The notes: a model not told the origin generated them from the sequence alone. A stretch of DNA of 64,000 nucleotides from Frankiales bacterium (GCA_025980325.1 JAICXQ010000004.1:16758-80757); one strand, 5' to 3'. Counted from the first letter of the stretch, positions 43,097-52,747 are shown. Numbers and translations: made by a program.

Positions 43097-44397
43097 CGCT
43101 CTCCCTCCGCTACGGCGCGCGCAGCGACGTCGGGCTGCTGCGCGACCTCAACGAAGACGCGATGTACGCCGGCCCGCGGCTGCTCGCGATCGCCGACGGC
43201 ATGGGCGGGCACGCCGCCGGCGAAGTCGCGAGCCGGGTCGCGATCGAATCGGTCGCCCCACTCGACGACGACCAGCCCGGCGCTGACCTCGTCACGAGCC
43301 TGCGCGAAGCGGTCGAGACCGCGAGCCGGTTCCTGCAGGACATGGCCGACGCGGACAGCGCACTCGACGGCATGGGTACGACGCTGACCGCGCTGCTGTT
43401 CGCCGATCGCCGGCTCGGTCTCGTGCACATCGGCGACTCGCGCGGCTACCTGCTCCGCGACGGCACCCTCAGCCAGATCACGCACGACCACACCCTCGTC
43501 CAGCACCTCGTCGACGAAGGCCGGATCACACCCGAAGAAGCGAGCACCCACCCGCAGCGATCGTGGATCACCCGCTCGCTCACCGGGCGCGGCGAACTCG
43601 AACTCGACCTGTCGATCCGCGAAGTGCGCGAGGGCGACCGCTACCTGCTCTGCAGCGACGGACTGTCCGGCCCGGTCAGCGAAGACACGATCGCGGAAAC
43701 ACTGCGCACCGCACCCGATCCGCAGGCGGCCTGCGACCAACTCATCGCCCTCGCGCTGCGCGCCGGCGGTCCCGACAACATCACCGCGATCGTCGCCGAC
43801 GTGCTGCGCGTCGACGTACGGGGCACCGCCGCCGCCGCCGTGGCCCCGATCGACGGCGGCGCCGCCGCCGGTGCGGTCACAACTCGCGACGACGACTCGT
43901 CCGACACCCCGGCGACCCGAGCCGCGAAACTGTCCCGGCGCGGCCGCCGCACCGCCCGGCACAGCGCGGCCGCCGACGAGCCCGCACCGCAACGCTCCCG
44001 CGGCGGCCGGCGGATCGCGATCGCGCTCGGCGTCGTCGCGGTTGTCGTGATCGCCGTCGTCGTCGGCGCGTTCTTCTACATCCGCACGCAGTACTACGTC
44101 GGAGTCGCCAAGGGCAACCCCGCGACCGTCGGCATCTACCGAGGCGTCAGCGGCCACGTCATCTTCAGCCTGTCCAGCCTCGACCGCCGCACCAACCTGC
44201 CCTTGGAAGCATTGCCGCCGTACCAGCAAGAGCAGGTCAAGGACGGGATCGACGCGTCGAGCCGCAGCGACGCCGAGCGGATCATCTCCGGCCTGCGTAC
44301 GGACGCCTGCCCGTCGCCGACACCGACGCCAACCCCGACGTCGAAGACGCCGGTGATCCCGACGCCGACACCTTCCTATTGTGCGAGCACGCCATGA
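43093..44397 (+). CDS. pstP: PP2C-family Ser/Thr phosphatase PstP
   Basis: 434 residues from the GTG at 43093. The cytoplasmic PP2C domain (~1-240) has the metal-binding motifs DLNEDAMYAG, ADGMGGHAAGEV, DGMGTTLTALL, GDSRGYLLR, LLCSDGLSGPV and GGPDNITAIVADV. A linker precedes one TM helix (IALGVVAVVVIAVVVGAFFYI) and an extracellular domain of ~80 residues ending in a Pro/Thr-rich tail. It reverses PknA/PknB phosphorylation. Both ends overlap neighbours by 4 bp. Confidence 0.96.
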   Translation: MTLSLRYGARSDVGLLRDLNEDAMYAGPRLLAIADGMGGHAAGEVASRVAIESVAPLDDDQPGADLVTSLREAVETASRFLQDMADADSALDGMGTTLTALLFADRRLGLVHIGDSRGYLLRDGTLSQITHDHTLVQHLVDEGRITPEEASTHPQRSWITRSLTGRGELELDLSIREVREGDRYLLCSDGLSGPVSEDTIAETLRTAPDPQAACDQLIALALRAGGPDNITAIVADVLRVDVRGTAAAAVAPIDGGAAAGAVTTRDDDSSDTPATRAAKLSRRGRRTARHSAAADEPAPQRSRGGRRIAIALGVVAVVVIAVVVGAFFYIRTQYYVGVAKGNPATVGIYRGVSGHVIFSLSSLDRRTNLPLEALPPYQQEQVKDGIDASSRSDAERIISGLRTDACPSPTPTPTPTSKTPVIPTPTPSYCASTP

Positions 44398-45806
44398 GCG
44401 TCGCGACGATTGCCCCGTCGTTCGGCCGCTGGCGCGGCACCGAGTTCGCACTCATCGTCTTCGCGGTCGTCCTGACCCTGACCGCGTATGCCGCGACCGG
44501 CCTCGCCCACAACAAGCACCTGCCGACCGACATGGTCACCTACGGGCTCGGTCTCGTCGCGCTGTTCGGTCTGGCGCACCTCGTCGTACGACGGTTCGCG
44601 CCGTACGCCGATCCGCTGCTGCTGCCGATCGCGGCCGCGCTGAACGGACTCGGCCTCGTCCTCATCTGGCGACTCGATCTCGCCACCGCCGACAAGGCGC
44701 GCGCGGCGCATCATGCCGTGCCGCGGGGCGCCGCGCCGCTGCAGCTCGTCTGGATGTGCGTCGGCGTCGCTTTGTTCGTCGCCGTCCTCGTGTTCGTGCG
44801 CGACCATCGCCGGCTGCAGTCCTACAGCTACACCGCGATGCTCGTCGGACTGGCGTTGCTCGTGCTGCCCGCGGTCCTTCCGGCCAGCCACAGCGAGGTC
44901 AACGGCGCGCGGATCTGGATCCGGTTCGGCGCGTTCTCGTTCCAGCCCGGCGAGGTCGCGAAGATCCTGCTGGAGATCTTCTTCGCCGGCTACCTCGTCC
45001 GCCATCGCGACCTGCTGCGGCTGGCCGGCCGGCGGGTCTGGCGCATGGATCTGCCGCGCGCCCGCGACCTCGGCCCGCTGTTGCTCGCGTGGGGCGTCAG
45101 CCTGCTCGTTCTGCTCCGCGAGAGCGACCTCGGCTCGAGCCTGCTGTTCTTCGGCATCTTCCTGGTGATGCTCTACATCGCGACCGAGCGCGGGTCGTGG
45201 TTGCTGCTCGGCTTGATGCTGTTCGTCGTGGGCTCGCTGATCGCCTACGCGACGATCGGGCACGTGCACGACCGCGTCACCGCGTGGCTCGACCCGTTCA
45301 ACAACCACATCTACAACAAGCCCATCGGCAGCAGCTACCAGCTGGATCAAGGACTGTTCGGCATGGGTACCGGCGGCATCACCGGCACCGGACTCGGTCT
45401 CGGCCGGCCCAACCTCGTGCCGTTCGCGAACACCGACTTCATCATGGCCTCGATCGGCGAAGAGCTCGGCCTCGTCGGCGTCATGGGCATCCTCACCTGC
45501 TACCTGCTGTTCGTCGGCCGCGGCCTGCGCGCCGCGATCGGCGCGCGCGACGGTTTCGGCAAGCTGCTCGCCGCCGGGCTCGCGTTCAGCTTCGCGTTGC
45601 AGGTCTTCGTCCAGGTCGGCGGCGTCACCCGGCTGATCCCGCTGACCGGGCTCACGCTGCCGTTCCTCTCGTACGGCGGATCCAGCCTGGTCACCAACTG
45701 GGTGTTGCTCGCGCTGCTGCTGCGGATCAGCGATGCCGGCCGGCGACCGCAAACACCGCCGGCGCCGACACCGGACGAGAACGCAACGGTGGTGGTCCGG
45801 CCATGA
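44394..45806 (+). CDS. rodA: SEDS peptidoglycan polymerase RodA/FtsW
   Basis: A 470-residue ten-TM SEDS glycosyltransferase. Signatures are NGARIWIRFGAFSFQPGEVAK, ESDLGSSLLFFGIFLVMLYIA, and LDQGLFGMGTGGITGTGLG with the conserved Asp. VPFANTDFIMASIGEELGLVG and LPFLSYGGSSLVTNWVLLALL follow. It polymerises lipid II and pairs with PbpA, encoded next (ATGA overlap). It acts in elongation or septation at the membrane. Confidence 0.96.
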   Translation: MSVATIAPSFGRWRGTEFALIVFAVVLTLTAYAATGLAHNKHLPTDMVTYGLGLVALFGLAHLVVRRFAPYADPLLLPIAAALNGLGLVLIWRLDLATADKARAAHHAVPRGAAPLQLVWMCVGVALFVAVLVFVRDHRRLQSYSYTAMLVGLALLVLPAVLPASHSEVNGARIWIRFGAFSFQPGEVAKILLEIFFAGYLVRHRDLLRLAGRRVWRMDLPRARDLGPLLLAWGVSLLVLLRESDLGSSLLFFGIFLVMLYIATERGSWLLLGLMLFVVGSLIAYATIGHVHDRVTAWLDPFNNHIYNKPIGSSYQLDQGLFGMGTGGITGTGLGLGRPNLVPFANTDFIMASIGEELGLVGVMGILTCYLLFVGRGLRAAIGARDGFGKLLAAGLAFSFALQVFVQVGGVTRLIPLTGLTLPFLSYGGSSLVTNWVLLALLLRISDAGRRPQTPPAPTPDENATVVVRP

Positions 45807-47245
45807 ACCGTCCGCTGCGCAAGGTCGCCGTCGCCGCGCTGCTGATGTTCGTCGCGCTGCTCGTCAACGCGAACCTCGTCCAGGTCGTGCAAGCGGACAA
45901 GCTCGCGCACGACACCCGCAACAGCCGGCTCATCTACGACCAGTACTCGCACCTGCGCGGGCCGATCGTCGTCGCCGGCCAGCCGGTCGCGAAGTCCATC
46001 GCGACGTCCGACACGTTGAAGTACCTGCGGGTCTACCCGCAAGGCCCGCTCTACGCGCCGATCACCGGCTATTACTCCTTGACCTACAAGTACTCCGGCA
46101 TCGAAGCCAGCGCGAACGACCTGCTCGCCGGCACCTCCAGCAACTTGTTCGTCAAGCGACTGTCCGACTACTTCACCGGCCGCGAGATCCAAGGCGGCGC
46201 GGTCGTCCTCACCATCAACCCGCGCGCGCAGAAGGCGGCGTACGACGCACTCACCAGCCACCATTATCGCGGCGCGGTCGTCGCGATCCAGCCGTCGACC
46301 GGGGCGATCCTCGCGCTGGTGTCGACGCCGTCGTACGACCCGTCGCGCGTCTCGACCCACGACACCGCGGCGAACACGAAGGCCTGGAACGCCTACCTGC
46401 ACGACCCAGACATGCCCATGCTCGACCGGGCGATCTCGCAGACCTACCCGCCCGGTTCGACGTTCAAAGTCGTCACGACCGCGGCGGCACTCTCGACCGG
46501 CAGCTACACCCCCGACACCGTCATCCCCGCGCCGGACAAGCTGACGTTCAGCGACGGCAAGCCGATCGGCAACTTCGCCGGCGAGACGTGCAGCCCGTCC
46601 GGAAAGATGACGTTGCGCGACGCGTTGCGGCTGTCGTGCAACACCGCGTACGGCGGTCTCGGCGTACGCATCGGCAGCGACCGCATCGTCAGCCAGGCCG
46701 AGGCGTTCGGCGTCGGCCGAGCGCTGTCGATCCCGCTGCCGACGGCGATCAGCCGGGTGCCGCGCGAGACCGCGGCACCGTTCGCCGCGCAGGAAGCGAT
46801 CGGCCAGCACGACGACGCCGTCACGCCGTTGCAGATGGCGATGGTCGCAGCCGGGATCGCCAACGGCGGCGAGGTCATGCGGCCGTACCTCATCGCACAA
46901 GAACGCGCACCGGACTCGTCGGTGCTGTCGCAGGCGACACCGCATGCGCTGTCCCGCGCGGTCTCGGCGACGGTCGCGCGCGAACTCACCTCGATGATGG
47001 AAACCGTGGTGACCGCAGGCACGGGTACGGCGGCGCAGATTCCGGGCGTGGTCGTCGCCGGCAAGACCGGTACGGCGCAACACGGCGGCGCGTCGCCGTA
47101 CGCGTGGTTCATCTGCTTCGCGCCGGCCGCGAATCCGAGTGTCGCGATCGCCGTCGTCGTCGAGAACACCACCCCGCACGACACCGGCGGGATCGTCGCG
47201 GCGCCGATCGCGCGCGCGGTGATGGAGGCGGTGCTCGGCAAGTGA
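45803..47245 (+). CDS. pbpA: Class B penicillin-binding protein PbpA
   Basis: A 480-residue transpeptidase with an N-terminal TM anchor (VAVAALLMFVALLVNANLVQV), a dimerisation domain to ~150, and the transpeptidase domain. The active-site motifs are complete: STFK (SxxK) in YPPGSTFKVVT, SCN (SxN) in LRLSCNTAYGG, and KTGT in VAGKTGTAQHGG. It crosslinks glycan made by RodA. The stop overlaps pknA (GTGA). Confidence 0.96.
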   Translation: MNRPLRKVAVAALLMFVALLVNANLVQVVQADKLAHDTRNSRLIYDQYSHLRGPIVVAGQPVAKSIATSDTLKYLRVYPQGPLYAPITGYYSLTYKYSGIEASANDLLAGTSSNLFVKRLSDYFTGREIQGGAVVLTINPRAQKAAYDALTSHHYRGAVVAIQPSTGAILALVSTPSYDPSRVSTHDTAANTKAWNAYLHDPDMPMLDRAISQTYPPGSTFKVVTTAAALSTGSYTPDTVIPAPDKLTFSDGKPIGNFAGETCSPSGKMTLRDALRLSCNTAYGGLGVRIGSDRIVSQAEAFGVGRALSIPLPTAISRVPRETAAPFAAQEAIGQHDDAVTPLQMAMVAAGIANGGEVMRPYLIAQERAPDSSVLSQATPHALSRAVSATVARELTSMMETVVTAGTGTAAQIPGVVVAGKTGTAQHGGASPYAWFICFAPAANPSVAIAVVVENTTPHDTGGIVAAPIARAVMEAVLGK

Positions 47246-48696
47246 CACTGTCACCGGACCTCACGATCGCCGACCGCTACGCGTTGGAAGAACGCGTCGC
47301 GGTCGGCGGCATGGGCGAGGTCTGGCGAGCCCGCGACGTCGTCCTCGACCGCCGGGTCGCGGTGAAGGTGCTCAAAGAGGAGTACGCCGCGGACCCGAAG
47401 TTCCTCGACCGGTTCCGCGCGGAGGCGAAGCATGCCGCCGCGCTCTCGCACCCCGGCATCGCCAGTGTCTTCGACTACGGCGAGATCGGCGAGATGGCGT
47501 TCCTCGTCATGGAGTACGTCGACGGCGAGCCGCTGTCCGCGCTGCTCGCCCGCACCGGCCGGCTGCCGGCCGATCGCACCCTCGACATCGTCGGGCAGGC
47601 CGGGCTCGCGCTGCAGGCCGCACACGACGCCGGCGTCGTCCATCGCGACGTCAAGCCCGGCAACCTGCTCGTCCGCCCGGACGGCGTCGTGAAGGTCACC
47701 GACTTCGGCATCGCGCGCGTCGTCGACGCCGCACCGGTCACCCAGACCGGCATGGTCGTCGGCACCGCGGCGTACCTCTCGCCCGAACAAGCGGCCGGTA
47801 AGCCGATCACGCCGGCCACCGACGTCTACTCGCTCGGCGTCGTGAGCTACGAGTGCCTCAGCGGTGAGCGGCCGTTCACCGGCGACTCGGCGGTCGCCGT
47901 CGCGATGGCGCACGTCTCGACCGCGCCGCCGCGACTGCCCAAGGACACGCCGCCGGTCGTCGCCGACCTCGTCACCCAGGCGCTGGACAAGGAGCCTGGC
48001 CGGCGGCCGTCCTCGGCAGGCGACTTCGGCCGGACCGCACTCGCTCTCGCCGCCAGCCTGCGCCGGCCCGAGGGCGACACCAAACTGCTCACGGCCGCGT
48101 ACCCGACCGGCGCGCCGGATCGGCCGTCGCCGCGGCCGGTCAGTGACGCCGAACGGCGACGATTGCGCAACATCTTCGTCGCGATCGGCGCGGCGGTCGT
48201 CGTCGTCGGTTTCCTGCTGCTGCACTCATGCGCAGGAGGAGCCCAGCAGGTGACGATGCCGCCGGTGACCGGCGAGAGCTTCAGCCAGGCAGCCAGCGCG
48301 CTGCACGCGCTGGGGCTCAACGCCACCCAACACGTCGTGCACGACGCCGGTCACCCGGCCGGGCTGGTCACCGCGCAGTCGGTGCCGCGCGGCACCCGCA
48401 TCGGTTCGGGCAGCAGCGTCGTGCTCACCGTCGCGAGCGGCCCGCGCAGCGAGCGGGTCGACCCCAACGACTACCTCGGGCAGCCGGCGAACCAGGTCAC
48501 GGCCGAGTTGCGGGCGAAGAATCTCGTCGTCGTGACGAAGACGGTGCCGACGAACGACTTCCCCGCCGGCTCGGTCGCCTCGGTCACGCCGAGCGGACTG
48601 CTGCACGAGGGCGAGACGGTCACGGTCACCGTCGCGACCGTGCCGCCACATCACGGCGACCACAAGAAGGGCGGCGGCGGCAATGGCGACGGCTAG
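47242..48696 (+). CDS. pknA: Ser/Thr protein kinase PknA with PASTA-like extracellular repeats
   Basis: 484 residues. The kinase domain (~10-270) has intact motifs: G-loop VAVGGMGEVWRA, VAVKVLKEE, HRDVKPGN, TDFGIARV, APE equivalent LSPEQAAG. One TM helix (IFVAIGAAVVVVGFLLLHSC) is followed by two PASTA-like repeats (TMPPVTGESFSQAASALHAL and EDPNDYLGQPANQVTAEL-type). The Mycobacterium tuberculosis orthologue has no PASTA, so this version may sense muropeptides itself. It overlaps pbpA by 4 bp and pknB by 14 bp. Confidence 0.94.
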   Translation: MTLSPDLTIADRYALEERVAVGGMGEVWRARDVVLDRRVAVKVLKEEYAADPKFLDRFRAEAKHAAALSHPGIASVFDYGEIGEMAFLVMEYVDGEPLSALLARTGRLPADRTLDIVGQAGLALQAAHDAGVVHRDVKPGNLLVRPDGVVKVTDFGIARVVDAAPVTQTGMVVGTAAYLSPEQAAGKPITPATDVYSLGVVSYECLSGERPFTGDSAVAVAMAHVSTAPPRLPKDTPPVVADLVTQALDKEPGRRPSSAGDFGRTALALAASLRRPEGDTKLLTAAYPTGAPDRPSPRPVSDAERRRLRNIFVAIGAAVVVVGFLLLHSCAGGAQQVTMPPVTGESFSQAASALHALGLNATQHVVHDAGHPAGLVTAQSVPRGTRIGSGSSVVLTVASGPRSERVDPNDYLGQPANQVTAELRAKNLVVVTKTVPTNDFPAGSVASVTPSGLLHEGETVTVTVATVPPHHGDHKKGGGGNGDG

Positions 48697-50422
48697 CACG
48701 CTGCTGGCCGGGCGCTACCAACTCGGCGAGGTCATCGGCCATGGCGGGATGGCCGAGGTGCACCGCGGTCGCGACGTGCGGCTCGGTCGTGACGTCGCGA
48801 TCAAGCTGCTCCGCCCGGATCTCGCCCGCGACCCGTCGTTCCAGGGCCGGTTCCGGCGCGAGGCGCAGGCCGCGGCGGCGCTGAACCATCCGGCGATCGT
48901 CGCCGTCTACGACACGGGCGAGGACAGCCGCGACGGCGTCGTCACGCCGTACATCGTCATGGAGTACGTCGAAGGCCGCACGCTGCGCGACGTCCTCGCG
49001 AGCGAAGGCCGGCTGCTGCCGCAACGCGCGCTGGAAATCACCGCGCAGATCTGCGCCGCGCTGGAGCAGGCGCATCGCGCCGGCATCGTGCACCACGACA
49101 TCAAGCCGGCGAACGTGATGCTGACCAGCACCGGCGAGGTCAAGGTGATGGACGTCGGCATCGCCCGCGCGGTCACCGGATCGTCGTCGACGATGACGCA
49201 GACGGCGGCGGTCATCGGCACCGCGCATTACCTCTCGCCCGAGCAGGCGCGCGGCGAGCATGTCGATGCCCGCAGCGATATCTACTCGACCGGCTGCGTC
49301 CTGTACGAACTGCTCACCGGCGGGCCGCCGTTCGCCGGCGAGACTCCGGTCGCGGTCGCGTATCAACACGTACGGGAGGACCCGGTCCCGCCGTCGCGGA
49401 TCGAGCCGGACGTCAGCGAGTCCGTCGACGCGATCGTGCTGACCGCGATGGCGAAGAACCCGGTGAACCGCTACGCCTCGGCCGCCGACATGCGCGACGA
49501 CATCGAGCGCGCGCTGGCGGGCCAGCCGGTCGAGGCCAACCCCGTCGTCGCGGAGGAGAACGCCGGCCTGCTGCCGCCGCCACCGACGACGGTGCTCATC
49601 CGCCAGCCGCCGCCGCGACGCGGCCGAGCCCTCGCGTACACGATGCTCGGGGTCGCGACACTGCTGGTCTTCGTCGTTGCTCTCGTGCTGGCGCGCAGCC
49701 TGCTGTCGGGCAGCGGCAGCGACGTGAACACCCCGAACGTCATCGGCCAATCGCTCGCGGACGCGCGCGCGACGTTGGAGGCGAGCGGGCTCAAGGTCGG
49801 CACGATCACGCACACGTACAGCAAGACCGTCCCGGCCGACACGGTGATCAGCCAGACGCCCGAACCGCAGATCCTGCTGTCGAAAGGATCCGAGGTCGCG
49901 CTCGACGTCTCGCTCGGCATCCACTACGTCGCGGTGCCGACGAATCTCGTCGGGCTGAGCAAGAACGACGCGGCCAAGAACCTCGCGGCCGTCGGGCTGA
50001 AGGTCCAGCAGGTCGTGCCGCGCAACTCCAACCAGCCGGCCGGTCAGGTGCTCGACGTCCAGCCCGCGGGCGGAACGCAGGTGCCGATCGGCAGTGGCGT
50101 CACCCTGGTCGTCTCGAACGGCATGGTGCAGGTGCCGAACGTCGTCGGCAAGACGGTGCAGGATGCGGCGCAGTTGTTGGCAGCAGCCGGGTTCCAGGTG
50201 ACGCTGGATCCGCCGACGTCGTCGCCGACGGCGAAGGTGGTGTCGCAGAACCCGGCGGCCGGATCGTTCGCGCCGTACAGCTCGTTCGTGACCCTGCATA
50301 CCAACGCGCCGACACCGAGTCCGACACCGACGACGCCGTCACCGACCCCGACACCGACCGACTCGCTGACGCCGAGCCCGACGGTCTCATCGTCGCCGAC
50401 AGTCTCGCCGTCGCCGACGTAG
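48683..50422 (+). CDS. pknB: PASTA-domain Ser/Thr protein kinase PknB with altered HRD and DFG motifs
   Basis: 579 residues. The cytoplasmic kinase has G-loop GHGGMAEVHRG, the ATP-binding Lys41 (AIKLL), and a SPEQARGE APE-like motif. The catalytic loop reads HHD (137-139) instead of HRD, and the metal loop reads DVG (157-159) instead of DFG; both Asp residues remain. One TM helix (~315-340) is followed by three PASTA repeats (PNVIGQSLADARATL, VPTNLVGLSKNDAAKNL, VPNVVGKTVQDAAQLL) and a Pro/Thr/Ser tail. It regulates wall growth in response to muropeptides or lipid II. Confidence 0.94.
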   Translation: MATASTLLAGRYQLGEVIGHGGMAEVHRGRDVRLGRDVAIKLLRPDLARDPSFQGRFRREAQAAAALNHPAIVAVYDTGEDSRDGVVTPYIVMEYVEGRTLRDVLASEGRLLPQRALEITAQICAALEQAHRAGIVHHDIKPANVMLTSTGEVKVMDVGIARAVTGSSSTMTQTAAVIGTAHYLSPEQARGEHVDARSDIYSTGCVLYELLTGGPPFAGETPVAVAYQHVREDPVPPSRIEPDVSESVDAIVLTAMAKNPVNRYASAADMRDDIERALAGQPVEANPVVAEENAGLLPPPPTTVLIRQPPPRRGRALAYTMLGVATLLVFVVALVLARSLLSGSGSDVNTPNVIGQSLADARATLEASGLKVGTITHTYSKTVPADTVISQTPEPQILLSKGSEVALDVSLGIHYVAVPTNLVGLSKNDAAKNLAAVGLKVQQVVPRNSNQPAGQVLDVQPAGGTQVPIGSGVTLVVSNGMVQVPNVVGKTVQDAAQLLAAAGFQVTLDPPTSSPTAKVVSQNPAAGSFAPYSSFVTLHTNAPTPSPTPTTPSPTPTPTDSLTPSPTVSSSPTVSPSPT

Positions 50423-50506
50423 GTCAACGCCGGTCGAGCGATGCATAGCGTGTTCATACGGCCGACGCCGACCGATGAACACCGTCGCATCGGGAACACT
50501 CAAGCC

Positions 50507-51070
50507 GTGGTGGGGAACGAAATCTCGCGCACGGAGCTGATTCGTCGGCTCGGCGCGAGCTTTCGCTGGCAGGGCGATCGTTCGGATGAGCATCGCTACG
50601 CCGATGTCACCGGCTGGTGGCGCGATCCCGAGATTCTGACGTCACTAGGCCCGGCGCTTGCGGGTCTGATCGCCGACGAGAACCCGACCGTCGTAATCGG
50701 CATCGAGTCGCGCGGGAGCCTGTTGGGCCCTCTCGTGGCGCGGGCACTTGATGTCGGCTTCGTCGAGATCCGGAAGAACCCTCGGCAGTCCACTGACAGT
50801 GATCAGTGGTTGACCGCCTCGACGCCTCCGGACTATCGCGATCGCCAGCTACGCGTCGGTCTTCCTGCTCGGCTGCTGTCTCCGGGCGACCGGGTGATTC
50901 TCGTCGACGAATGGATTGCGACGGGTGGCCAAGCACTCGGTGCGCAGGCTCTTGTGGCGGCATCGCCGGCCTCGTGGACCGGGACGGTCGTAATCGTTGA
51001 CGCACCACGCGAGAACGCCGTCCGGCGAAAGCTCGCGGTTCGCGCGCTTGTTCATGAGCGGGATCTCTAG
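50507..51070 (+). CDS. Phosphoribosyltransferase-fold protein (adenine PRTase-like)
   Basis: 187 residues from the GTG at 50507; an ATG at 50441 is in frame but family members begin near here (ISRTELIRRLGASFRW). The type I PRTase core is present: VVIGIESRGSLLGPLVARAL (apt-like), EIRK, and the PRPP-binding loop VILVDEWIATGGQALGAQAL. The substrate base is unknown. It sits between the kinase operon and pabA on the opposite strand, and it ends 60 bp from the convergent pabA stop; this is an insertion into an otherwise conserved order. Confidence 0.85.
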   Translation: MVGNEISRTELIRRLGASFRWQGDRSDEHRYADVTGWWRDPEILTSLGPALAGLIADENPTVVIGIESRGSLLGPLVARALDVGFVEIRKNPRQSTDSDQWLTASTPPDYRDRQLRVGLPARLLSPGDRVILVDEWIATGGQALGAQALVAASPASWTGTVVIVDAPRENAVRRKLAVRALVHERDL

Positions 51071-51130
51071 GCGCACCGTTCTACTTTGCACGGGGGCCGT
51101 ACGCATCTACGCATACAGGCGGAACGGCGC

Positions 51131-51781
51131 TCAGCTGAACGCGTGCTCGCGTTGCCGGTCCAAGGCGGCGCTCAACGCCGGCACCCGCTCGCCGGCACCT
51201 GCGTCGCCGCACACCGCCAGCCAGTTCGCGAGCAATTGATGCCCGCCCTGAGTCAGCACCGACTCGGGATGGAACTGCACACCCTCGACCGGGAAGTCGC
51301 GATGCCGCAAACCCATGACGACACCGCTCGACGAGCGCGCCGTCACTTCGAGCGAAGGCGGCAGCGACGACGGATCGACCGCCAGCGAGTGATACCGCGT
51401 CGCGACGAAGGGATCCGGCAACCCACGCAACACGCCGACGCCGCCGTGCGTGACCGAGCTCACCTTGCCGTGCAACAACTCCGGCGCGCGCACCACCGAA
51501 CCGCCGTACGCGACCGCGATCGCCTGATGCCCGAGACACACACCGAGGATGGGCAACGACGCACCTCGCGAACGAATCAGCGAGACACACACACCGGCGT
51601 CCTCGGGCCGGCCCGGGCCGGGCGAGAGCAGCGCCCCCGAAACGACCAACCCGTCGACCTCGTCCACCGTCACCTCGTCGTTGCGCCGTACGACGACGTC
51701 GGCGCCGAGTTGGGCGAGGTACTGCACCAGGTTGAACACGAAGCTGTCGTAGTTGTCGACGACGAGGACGCGCGTGCTCAT
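51131..51781 (-). CDS. pabA: Glutamine amidotransferase subunit (PabA/TrpG)
   Basis: A 216-residue class I amidotransferase. It has VLVVDNYDSFVFNLVQYL, the oxyanion strand LSPGPGRPEDAG, nucleophile Cys in ILGVCLGHQAIA, and His/Glu in GVQFHPESVLT. It supplies ammonia for aminodeoxychorismate or anthranilate synthase; the chromosomal context near pknB/crgA is that of the copy annotated pabA/trpG in other actinomycetes. The ATG at 51781 overlaps the stop of the small membrane protein upstream. Confidence 0.94.
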   Translation of the reverse strand: MSTRVLVVDNYDSFVFNLVQYLAQLGADVVVRRNDEVTVDEVDGLVVSGALLSPGPGRPEDAGVCVSLIRSRGASLPILGVCLGHQAIAVAYGGSVVRAPELLHGKVSSVTHGGVGVLRGLPDPFVATRYHSLAVDPSSLPPSLEVTARSSSGVVMGLRHRDFPVEGVQFHPESVLTQGGHQLLANWLAVCGDAGAGERVPALSAALDRQREHAFS

Positions 51782-51984
51782 GGCGTCGGCGACGCGGACG
51801 GCGAGGGCGACGGCGTCGACGTCACCCGCTGGTCGACGGTCACGTCGTTGAACGGCACGTGCTTCTCCAACCACGGGAACCCGAAATAGAACAGCAACGC
51901 AAGCACGCCGGCAAACAAGACGACGCAACCGGACAGCTTGCCCGGGAGGCCGCCGGGAAGCCGCCGCCAAATCCACACGTACAC
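51778..51984 (-). CDS. Small single-TM protein between sortase and pabA
   Basis: A 68-residue protein. A Trp-rich basic start (MYVWIWRRLPGGLPGKLSG) precedes one TM helix (CVVLFAGVLALLFYFGFPWLE). A short extracytoplasmic part with a Ser/Pro/Thr tail (TSTPSPSPSASPTP) follows. It begins 7 bp after the sortase stop and overlaps pabA by ATGA, so it is in the same operon. Similar tiny proteins occur at this position in other actinomycetes; the function is not known. Confidence 0.78.
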   Translation of the reverse strand: MYVWIWRRLPGGLPGKLSGCVVLFAGVLALLFYFGFPWLEKHVPFNDVTVDQRVTSTPSPSPSASPTP

Positions 51985-51991
51985 GTGCGCC

Positions 51992-52747
51992 TCAGCTCCG
52001 CGGCTTCGTCAGCGCCGCAGGCAGCGCCGGCTTCAGCGTGTCACTGATCAGCATCGCGTGGATGACATAGCGCTCGCGCGCGGAGTACTCCGGATGGCAC
52101 GACGTGAACGTCAGCAGCTTCAATGTCGGCGCCTTCGCCGGGTCCGGCTGGTCGGGTACCGGATACGCGACCTGGACCGCGGTCGGCGCGACGATCTCCC
52201 GCCACGGAATGTTCGTGCCCGGGATGTCCTCGATCCGGTAGGTGAACCAGTGCTCCTTCGTCTCCAGCACGATGTAGTCGCCGCGGCGCAACTGCGCGAT
52301 GTCCTTGAACGGATGCAGGTACGTCGTCCGGTGCCCGGCGACGGCGAAGTTGCCGACCTGGCCCGGCAGCGCCGTACCCGGATAGTGCCCCGGACCGCGC
52401 TGCAGGTCGGAGAACCCGGTGCCCTCGACGACGACGAAGTGGTAGTGCGGGCCCAGGCGCGGGATGAACAGCACGGCGACGCCGGTGCCGAGCCGCACGT
52501 TGTCGACCGGCAGCGTCGACACGTCGGGAGCGCTGCCCCCGGTCCACTGCTGCTGGATCGTCGTCTCCAGCTTGTGCTGCTGGGCCGCGGTGTAGAAACC
52601 GGTGCCCCACAGCTCGTACACGACGAACAGCAGGATCAGCACGCCGACGGTGATGAGCAACTGGCCGACGCCGCGCGCGACCATCCGTAGCCCGTCGCCA
52701 CGGTGGTGGCCGGCCACGGGCCGCGGCTCGACCGCGAGATCGGTCAT
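51992..52747 (-). CDS. Class E sortase
   Basis: 251 residues. An N-terminal cytoplasmic tail and TM helix (GQLLITVGVLILLFVVYELWG) come first, then the sortase barrel. The catalytic His is in VAGHRTTYLHPF, the Cys in LLTFTSCHPEYSARERYVIHA, and the Arg two to three residues later (SARER). Class E sortases recognise LAXTG-type signals and attach proteins to the wall. No pilin or obvious substrate is beside it; crgA and DUF881 neighbours match the conserved locus. Confidence 0.92.
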   Translation of the reverse strand: MTDLAVEPRPVAGHHRGDGLRMVARGVGQLLITVGVLILLFVVYELWGTGFYTAAQQHKLETTIQQQWTGGSAPDVSTLPVDNVRLGTGVAVLFIPRLGPHYHFVVVEGTGFSDLQRGPGHYPGTALPGQVGNFAVAGHRTTYLHPFKDIAQLRRGDYIVLETKEHWFTYRIEDIPGTNIPWREIVAPTAVQVAYPVPDQPDPAKAPTLKLLTFTSCHPEYSARERYVIHAMLISDTLKPALPAALTKPRS

